From assembly GCA_041287705.1 (NCBI GenBank), contig JBGGNE010000009.1, positions 1 through 25,438 of the forward strand: a stretch of DNA of 25,438 bases. The letters are read 5' to 3'. This document shows positions 21,355 to 25,438 of this stretch, piece after piece (the stretch's first letter is position 1; each line of letters starts with the position of its first letter). Made by a program: the position numbers and the translations under genes. This DNA comes from LW23 sp041287705 (GTDB lineage Bacteria; Verrucomicrobiota; Verrucomicrobiia; Methylacidiphilales; UBA1321). A model generated the notes under the pieces. The model searched no databases, was not told where the DNA came from, and saw only the letters and a program-made list of their open reading frames with translations.

Positions 21355-21436
21355 GATCGCCAAATCCTGGCGATCAGTGCCCAGCTATGGGCAGCATGCT
21401 GCCCTGCCGCCCGGCATGCGCACTATAGCGGCGGCA
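21355..21436 (-). other. Cluster of four consecutive hairpins or palindromes
   Basis: In 82 bases there are four perfect inverted repeats. They are GATCGCCA with TGGCGATC (21355-21375), TGCCCA with TGGGCA (21378-21393), the uninterrupted 16-base palindrome GGGCAGCATGCTGCCC (21389-21404), and TGCCGCC with GGCGGCA (21405-21436). The second and third overlap, so they could be alternative folds. The cluster fills the space between the STAS gene and the membrane-anchored protein gene, as a structured leader, a terminator, or both. Confidence 0.6.
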
Positions 21437-21462
21437 CGCGGGGCAACGGATGTCGGTATCTG

Positions 21463-21822
21463 CTACTTGCGCAGCGAGGCGAGAGCGGAGGGAACGTCCG
21501 CGTGCAGGGAGAAGATCTGCTCCAGGCGAACGAGCTCGAACACGTTGCGTACGCGCGGCGTCAGGGAGGCGAGAGCCAGCTTGCCTTTAAAGCTTTGCAC
21601 GGACTGGAAGTATTCGATCAGGGTGGCAAGACCAGAGCTGTCGATGTAAGTGACGGACGAGAAGTCCAGAAGGAGACGGGCTGTTTTGGCAGCGGCTTTG
21701 GGCCGCAGGTATTCACGCAGTTTTGGGGAAGATTCCAGGTCGATATCTCCCTTAATACTGATAATCGGAATATCGCCGTCCAGGCGTTCGCTGATTTGCA
21801 TGGGGCTAGAGGTAAGCTGCAT
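21463..21822 (-). CDS. STAS-domain protein (anti-sigma factor antagonist-like)
   Basis: A 119-aa single-domain protein with the STAS fold, as in SpoIIAA and RsbV: IISIKGDIDLESSPKLREYL, LLLDFSSVTYIDSSGLATLI, and a C-terminal helix. The DSSG loop (residues 61-64) carries the serine (S62 or S63) that is phosphorylated by an anti-sigma kinase in known partner-switching systems. No anti-sigma kinase, phosphatase or sigma factor gene is visible in the window, so partners must be elsewhere. It lies in a same-strand run with exported proteins. The first Met gives a good start; Met8 is an alternative. Confidence 0.9.
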   Translation of the reverse strand: MQLTSSPMQISERLDGDIPIISIKGDIDLESSPKLREYLRPKAAAKTARLLLDFSSVTYIDSSGLATLIEYFQSVQSFKGKLALASLTPRVRNVFELVRLEQIFSLHADVPSALASLRK

Positions 21823-21967
21823 TTACCGCGGAGAAAAGAGAAAAAAGCGAGAGATTAAAGAAGAGCGATGCGGATAGGTAAAATAGGGCACTTTTCAGTG
21901 GTAAGCAGAAAGCGTGCCGCAGTGCGTCTCTGCCTAAATATAGCCAGAGATACCGCGTGCGGACATG

Positions 21968-22567
21968 TTACTCGTACCAGGAGCTCAGCTTATCGTCGCA
22001 GTCCAGATTGATCATGATCCACGTTGCGCCAGGTTTGTAATACACAAAGCGCCAGCGCAGAGGCTGAATCTCGGAGTAGGAAAGGTAGGTCAGGACAATC
22101 AGACGTGTGCCCAGCCTGCGATTATCGTACATTTCGGCGTTCTGTACGCGGCCGTACAGTCCCATCGCCTGGCCGGTGCGGGAGACAAGCGCCTGTACCT
22201 GGTCGCGGCGTTCCTTGATGCGTGTGTTGGCCAGAAGCACGTCATAGGCTTTTTCCGCCGCACCGTTCTTCAGCTCGGCAAAGAAGCCGTTGATCGACTC
22301 GGCAACCTCCGGCGGGGGCGGCGTCATGTCGGGGTTGAAACGCAGGCCGGGCATTTTGCGCTCCTGAGGCTCGGGCACCGCAGCGGCGGAGGGAGCGGGC
22401 AGGGGAGCCTGGCCGGGTACGCGGGCGGGCGCGGGAGCCAGACCCTGGGCGTGAAGGCTTTGAATCAGCACCGGACAGGCACAGGCCAGGAGCATCAGCA
22501 CAGCCCCGGGAAGAGCGGCGCGCAGGAAGCAAAGGGGAAAGTGGGAAACAGACGCGGGGATTCGCAT
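21968..22567 (-). CDS. Exported protein of unknown function
   Basis: A 199-aa protein with an N-terminal export signal (hydrophobic ALPGAVLMLLACACPVL, followed by SLHAQG). The sequence allows either signal peptidase I cleavage after HAQ or HAQG, or a lipoprotein at the LLAC site. A Pro/Ala-rich linker follows to about residue 80. The C-terminal part (FFAELKNGAAEKAYDVLLANT, LYGRVQNAEMYDNRRLG, LRWRFVYYKPGATWIMINLD) resembles small periplasmic alpha/beta domains of the DUF3887/DUF4019 kind, but I cannot assign one. It is in the middle of the minus-strand run. A small hairpin (21927-21950) follows its stop. Confidence 0.65.
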   Translation of the reverse strand: MRIPASVSHFPLCFLRAALPGAVLMLLACACPVLIQSLHAQGLAPAPARVPGQAPLPAPSAAAVPEPQERKMPGLRFNPDMTPPPPEVAESINGFFAELKNGAAEKAYDVLLANTRIKERRDQVQALVSRTGQAMGLYGRVQNAEMYDNRRLGTRLIVLTYLSYSEIQPLRWRFVYYKPGATWIMINLDCDDKLSSWYE

Positions 22568-22676
22568 GATGTAGGGTGATGGATCTTGAGGCGGATAAGC
22601 ATAGCCGATCTCAGGCCGTTTGTCATACTTTTGTCGCGCCTTCTGCTGCAGTTGGTGGGGTGTGCAGTCCGCTACT

Positions 22677-23609
22677 CTACTCTGTCCTGGCCGCGGAAGT
22701 GGCGGCAGGCTCCAGATTCAGCTTCTCGTTCAGCCAGTTGGCCAGGGCGCGGGTGCGCACGGGGTCCAGGCTGGATTCCGTCCAGTGATAACCGATGATA
22801 TTAAATACGTGGCCGTTGCGCAGCGTAACATCCAGAAACGGCATGTTGCGCGAGGTGGTGCTCATGCCGAATTGCACGACATCCTTCAGCGACAGGACGC
22901 GGGGAGCCGCTGCAGGGGAACCAGGCTGGAAGAAATAGACCATCGTGCTGGTATCCCGGGTTACGCTGAGAGTATCCGCGTCGAAATCCACGGTGAGGTC
23001 ATAACAGCCCGTTGCAATGGCCTTGGAGACGGGTACCAGAAAGGAGCAGGAGAACAGGAAGTAGATGCCCATCAGCGGCAGCAGCGCGATTTCCTCCTGC
23101 CCCAGAGGCTGCATCCATGGCATCCGTAGCAGCAGCGGCGTGGCGGTGGTAAGAATGAGGAGCGCGAGAGGCTGCCACCAGTAGTAGGAGGCAAGGTGCA
23201 CAACCAGTTTGCCGCGCGAGCCCTGAGCCGAGCCCTTTATTTCCTCATAAGGCATGCCCGCCGCAGCCGGCTGAAACCAGGCCTGCCACAGCAGGCTGCC
23301 CAGACGGACAAGCGGGCAGATTACGAAGTAAAGAGAAGGAAACAGGATGCAGTTGACGGGATCCAGTGTGAAGAGAGGGAAGATGGCTACCCATACCTGC
23401 AGCTTCAGCCACACCAGGCAGACCACGGATATCCAGATCCAGCTATGGCAGGCTTCCGCCCGCAGAATCTGCCAGATACGTTCCCCCACCCGCGGCGGGG
23501 CAGAGGCGGTTCCGACTGCAACGGAAGCGGATGGCGCAGCGGGGGTAGTCACGCAATTTACAATACGTAAACCGCTTGCATAAGTCCAGACCGCGCTTGG
23601 GAAACCCAC
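22677..23609 (-). CDS. Multi-pass membrane protein with C-terminal PH-like region, unknown
   Basis: A 310-aa protein with about four hydrophobic segments, at roughly 57-77, 86-110, 147-161 and 175-197. The last 100 residues are soluble and beta-rich (YDLTVDFDADTLSVTRDT, VLSLKDVVQFGMS, FLDVTLRNGHVFNIIGY) and end in a helix (VRTRALANWLNEKL), which resembles bacterial PH-like domains. No catalytic motif is seen. The first 35 or so residues are polar with few constraints, so the true start may be an internal GTG near residue 20. The start lies only 13 bases after the stop of the preceding gene on the same strand, which suggests one transcript. Confidence 0.65.
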   Translation of the reverse strand: MGFPSAVWTYASGLRIVNCVTTPAAPSASVAVGTASAPPRVGERIWQILRAEACHSWIWISVVCLVWLKLQVWVAIFPLFTLDPVNCILFPSLYFVICPLVRLGSLLWQAWFQPAAAGMPYEEIKGSAQGSRGKLVVHLASYYWWQPLALLILTTATPLLLRMPWMQPLGQEEIALLPLMGIYFLFSCSFLVPVSKAIATGCYDLTVDFDADTLSVTRDTSTMVYFFQPGSPAAAPRVLSLKDVVQFGMSTTSRNMPFLDVTLRNGHVFNIIGYHWTESSLDPVRTRALANWLNEKLNLEPAATSAARTE

Positions 23610-23622
23610 TTTTGTGCAAAGC

Positions 23623-24027
23623 TCAGAACAGCTTGCGGTACCAGGGAACGTGCCGCGCTTTTAACCACTCGGAGCGATAGCGGGTAATCCACTCCAGCAG
23701 CGCTTTTTCCCAGCCAATGTCTGCGCCGAGTCTGGCGCTTTCACTGGCCCTGTACTTCATGATTTCCTCGCGTCCGGCAAGAAACCGGCGAAACAGCGGC
23801 GTGTTTTCAAAGGGAGATGGCTTGTTGGCCACGCGGATCAGGTGAAGGGGGAAATCTTTCATATCGCCGTTGTCTTCATGGACATTCATGATTTCGGGGG
23901 AATCGGTGAGAACAGCTACGATATCAGCTCCTGCATAAGCCGGCGTGGCGTCGACGCCCGGCATCATATCGGCCATTCCCACTGTCAGGGCCAAAAGGAG
24001 AATTAGGCGGATATCATATGCTCGCAT
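23623..24027 (-). CDS. Small exported protein of unknown function
   Basis: A 134-aa product with a probable signal peptide (MRAYDIRLILLLALTVGMAD, cleavage perhaps in the ATPAYA region). The mature part is charged, with a helical C-terminus (DIGWEKALLEWITRYRSEWL). No known domain. It is the first gene of the minus-strand run, and the next gene begins 13 bases after its stop. Upstream is the AT-rich, gene-free region shared with xseB, where its promoter should be. Confidence 0.55.
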   Translation of the reverse strand: MRAYDIRLILLLALTVGMADMMPGVDATPAYAGADIVAVLTDSPEIMNVHEDNGDMKDFPLHLIRVANKPSPFENTPLFRRFLAGREEIMKYRASESARLGADIGWEKALLEWITRYRSEWLKARHVPWYRKLF

Positions 24028-24289
24028 TTAATCTTATAGTTATCATCTGGAGTCCAAAATGACAGATTAAATACGGTTTGGATGTGCCTGCATAAACGGC
24101 TTTGTTTCGCAAATTAGATTTTTTGAGCATATGTGGGTATTACAGATAAGCAAGGCTAATAATGTTCCCTCAGTGCCGACTATGCTGGTTTTCTAATTCA
24201 TTGCCAGGCCGTGTCCAATGCATCTTGGTAGCCGACACGCAAACGTAACTTTTTCTCGACGAAAGCGCTCATTGCGTTAGTTTTACGCC
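24028..24289. other. Divergent intergenic region upstream of xseB
   Basis: This 262-base AT-rich region lies between divergently transcribed genes. I see no coding frame, no stable hairpin and no clear sigma-70 promoter. It presumably holds both promoters. Confidence 0.5.
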
Positions 24290-24697
24290 GTGAAACAGTC
24301 CAAGCCAGATGCACCTGTGAAATTTGAGCAAGCGCTGGCTGAACTGGAAAAAACGGTCCAGGAAATGGAAAGCGCGGAACTTCCCCTCGAGAAACTGATC
24401 GAGCGCTACGAAAGCGGCATGCGTCTGGTACGCATCTGCGGCGAGAAGCTCTCGGAAGCAGAGCAGAAGGTTGAAGTGCTTGCCCGCTCCCAACGCGACC
24501 AGCGTGATGCTGGATCCGGTAAGGGAGATGTGGCGGCGGCCTCCTCTGCCACCCCGCAGACCGGCAGGGGCCGGCCCGTTGCTACACCTGTTCCGGACCG
24601 CCCGCAGCCGCAGGCCCAGCAAGACGCTGGATCTGATGCTGAGGGCGACGATTCCAGCAATAAAAAAAAAAAAGAAGACGAAGTCAGCCTTTTTTAG
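24290..24697 (+). CDS. xseB: Exodeoxyribonuclease VII small subunit with C-terminal insertion
   Basis: XseB binds XseA to form exonuclease VII, which degrades single-stranded DNA. Residues 11-64 are the whole conserved domain: FEQALAELEKTVQEMESAEL, PLEKLIERYESGM, and CGEKLSEAEQKVEVL. Normal XseB proteins end soon after this, at about 70-85 residues; this one has 135. The extra part contains RDQRDAGSG encoded by an in-frame copy of the intergenic repeat core, a similar QQDAGSD later, and a Lys-rich end encoded by a run of 12 A. The start is GTG; the protein begins MKQSKPD. It lies 45 bases before dxs, a usual neighbour of xseB. Confidence 0.9.
   Translation: MKQSKPDAPVKFEQALAELEKTVQEMESAELPLEKLIERYESGMRLVRICGEKLSEAEQKVEVLARSQRDQRDAGSGKGDVAAASSATPQTGRGRPVATPVPDRPQPQAQQDAGSDAEGDDSSNKKKKEDEVSLF
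24498..24517 (+). repeat. Repeat core inside xseB, copy F
   Basis: ACCAGCGTGATGCTGGATCC matches the reversed core end of copy C (ACCAGCGTGACGCTGGACCC) at 18 of 20 bases. It is in frame and gives the residues QRDAGS, like the QPDAGP encoded by the same element near 9800. A weaker echo, GACGCTGGATC, occurs at 24623-24633. Confidence 0.55.
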
Positions 24698-24742
24698 TTG
24701 GATTTTTTCCTGAATAAGAACAGATTCCGCCAATACGCGCTT

Positions 24743-25438
24743 ATGCCCAGACTCCTCGATTCCATCAACTCGCCCGCTGATGTCAAGCGGCTCTCCTTCG
24801 ACGAACTTGATACCCTCGGACAGGAGATTCGGGATGAACTCATCACCGTTCTGGCGAAGACCGGCGGGCATCTGGGGCCTAATCTCGGCGTAGTCGAGCT
24901 GAGCATGGCACTGCATGCTGTGTTCGACACCCCGAACGACAACTTTATTTTCGACGTCAGCCATCAGGCCTACGTGCACAAGCTGCTCACCGGTCGCCGT
25001 GACCGCTTCCACACCATCCGCCAGCCGGATGGCCTCAACGGCTTCATGCTGCGCACGGAAAGCCCGCACGACTGCTACGGCGCGGGACATGCCGGCACGG
25101 CTCTCTCCGCGGCGCTGGGCATGGCCGTGGCGCGCGATATGCGCGGCACACGCGAGCACGTGGTATGTCTGGCCGGCGACGCGGCGTTCACCTGCGGCGT
25201 AACCTTCGAAGCGCTGAACAATGTGGCCAGCAGCACCAAGCGCCTCATCATCATTCTCAACGATAACGAGTGGTCGATCGACAAGAACGTGGGCGCCATC
25301 GCCGCGTACCTGAACAAGATCGCCACGAACGACCGCTTCTCCTTCCTGCACGAGAAAGCCAAGGGCTTCCTGCAGCGCCTGGGCGGCGACACGGCCGTGA
25401 AGCTGATGGGCCGCGCCGAAGAAGCGATGAAGGGCCTG
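24743..25438 (+). CDS. dxs: 1-deoxy-D-xylulose-5-phosphate synthase, N-terminal part
   Basis: DXS makes 1-deoxyxylulose 5-phosphate from pyruvate and glyceraldehyde 3-phosphate, the first step of the MEP isoprenoid pathway. It needs thiamine diphosphate. The first 232 residues are present and the gene runs off the window. Family landmarks are GGHLGPNLGVVELSMAL (H43), FDVSHQAYVHKLLTGRRDRF (H74), YGAGHAGTALSAALGMAVA (H116) and the cofactor motif GDAAFTCGVTFEALNN (145-160). In most thiamine enzymes this motif starts GDG; here the third residue is Ala (A147). The rest of the region is normal, so I think the enzyme is active. It follows xseB closely and is likely in the same operon. Confidence 0.93.
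   Translation, partial: MPRLLDSINSPADVKRLSFDELDTLGQEIRDELITVLAKTGGHLGPNLGVVELSMALHAVFDTPNDNFIFDVSHQAYVHKLLTGRRDRFHTIRQPDGLNGFMLRTESPHDCYGAGHAGTALSAALGMAVARDMRGTREHVVCLAGDAAFTCGVTFEALNNVASSTKRLIIILNDNEWSIDKNVGAIAAYLNKIATNDRFSFLHEKAKGFLQRLGGDTAVKLMGRAEEAMKGL

Noticed and set aside
24269..25351. Open frame of 360 codons antisense to xseB and dxs
   Set aside because: It mirrors two well-identified genes; its Phe-rich stretch is just the complement of the A12 run.
1..25438. CRISPR arrays, tRNA or rRNA genes, integrases or transposases
   Set aside because: I saw no evenly spaced direct repeats, no tRNA-like cloverleaf or CCA end, no rRNA sequence and no mobile-element enzyme.

Overview
The window looks like a chromosomal segment of a Gram-negative bacterium, most likely of the phylum Verrucomicrobiota or a close PVC relative. 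This is inferred from several things: the gene order secY-map-infA-rpmJ-rpsM-rpsK-rpsD-rpoA-rplQ without adk, long Ala/Lys/Glu/Pro-rich tails on ribosomal proteins, starts that mostly lack a Shine-Dalgarno sequence, and many exported proteins of unknown function. No 16S gene or other decisive marker is present, so the placement is tentative.

Region 1 (1-7240) is the end of the spc operon and the whole alpha operon: the rplO end, a strong intrinsic terminator, then secY, map, infA (overlapping map by 40 nt), rpmJ, rpsM, rpsK, rpsD, rpoA and rplQ, closed by a terminator. Several intergenic gaps are unusually long for this operon and hold copies of a palindromic repeat.

Region 2 (7346-12964) is a mixed accessory stretch: a metallophosphoesterase, a 61-aa membrane peptide, a secreted protein of unknown function, a leucine-rich-repeat remnant, a SpoIIM-family membrane protein, and an AT-richer polytopic membrane protein resembling GT-C glycosyltransferases.

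Region 3 (13018-19993) holds carbohydrate, protease and stress genes: galT and a GH57 glycoside hydrolase on the minus strand, a coupled pair of membrane proteases on the plus strand (SppA and a CPBP-family protease sharing a GTGA junction), and a Tat-exported Mn-type superoxide dismutase.

Region 4 (20064-24027) is a minus-strand run of five genes: two exported unknowns, a membrane protein, a STAS-domain protein, and a membrane-anchored protein whose leader is packed with hairpins, the last of which covers its ribosome binding site. The window ends with xseB and the first 232 codons of dxs.

The most interesting signal is a dispersed, hairpin-forming repeat (core CAGCGTGACGCTG plus a second hairpin). 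It mostly sits just after stop codons in the sense orientation, shows a compensatory base-pair change between copies, and also appears in frame inside xseB. I do not recognise it as a named family.
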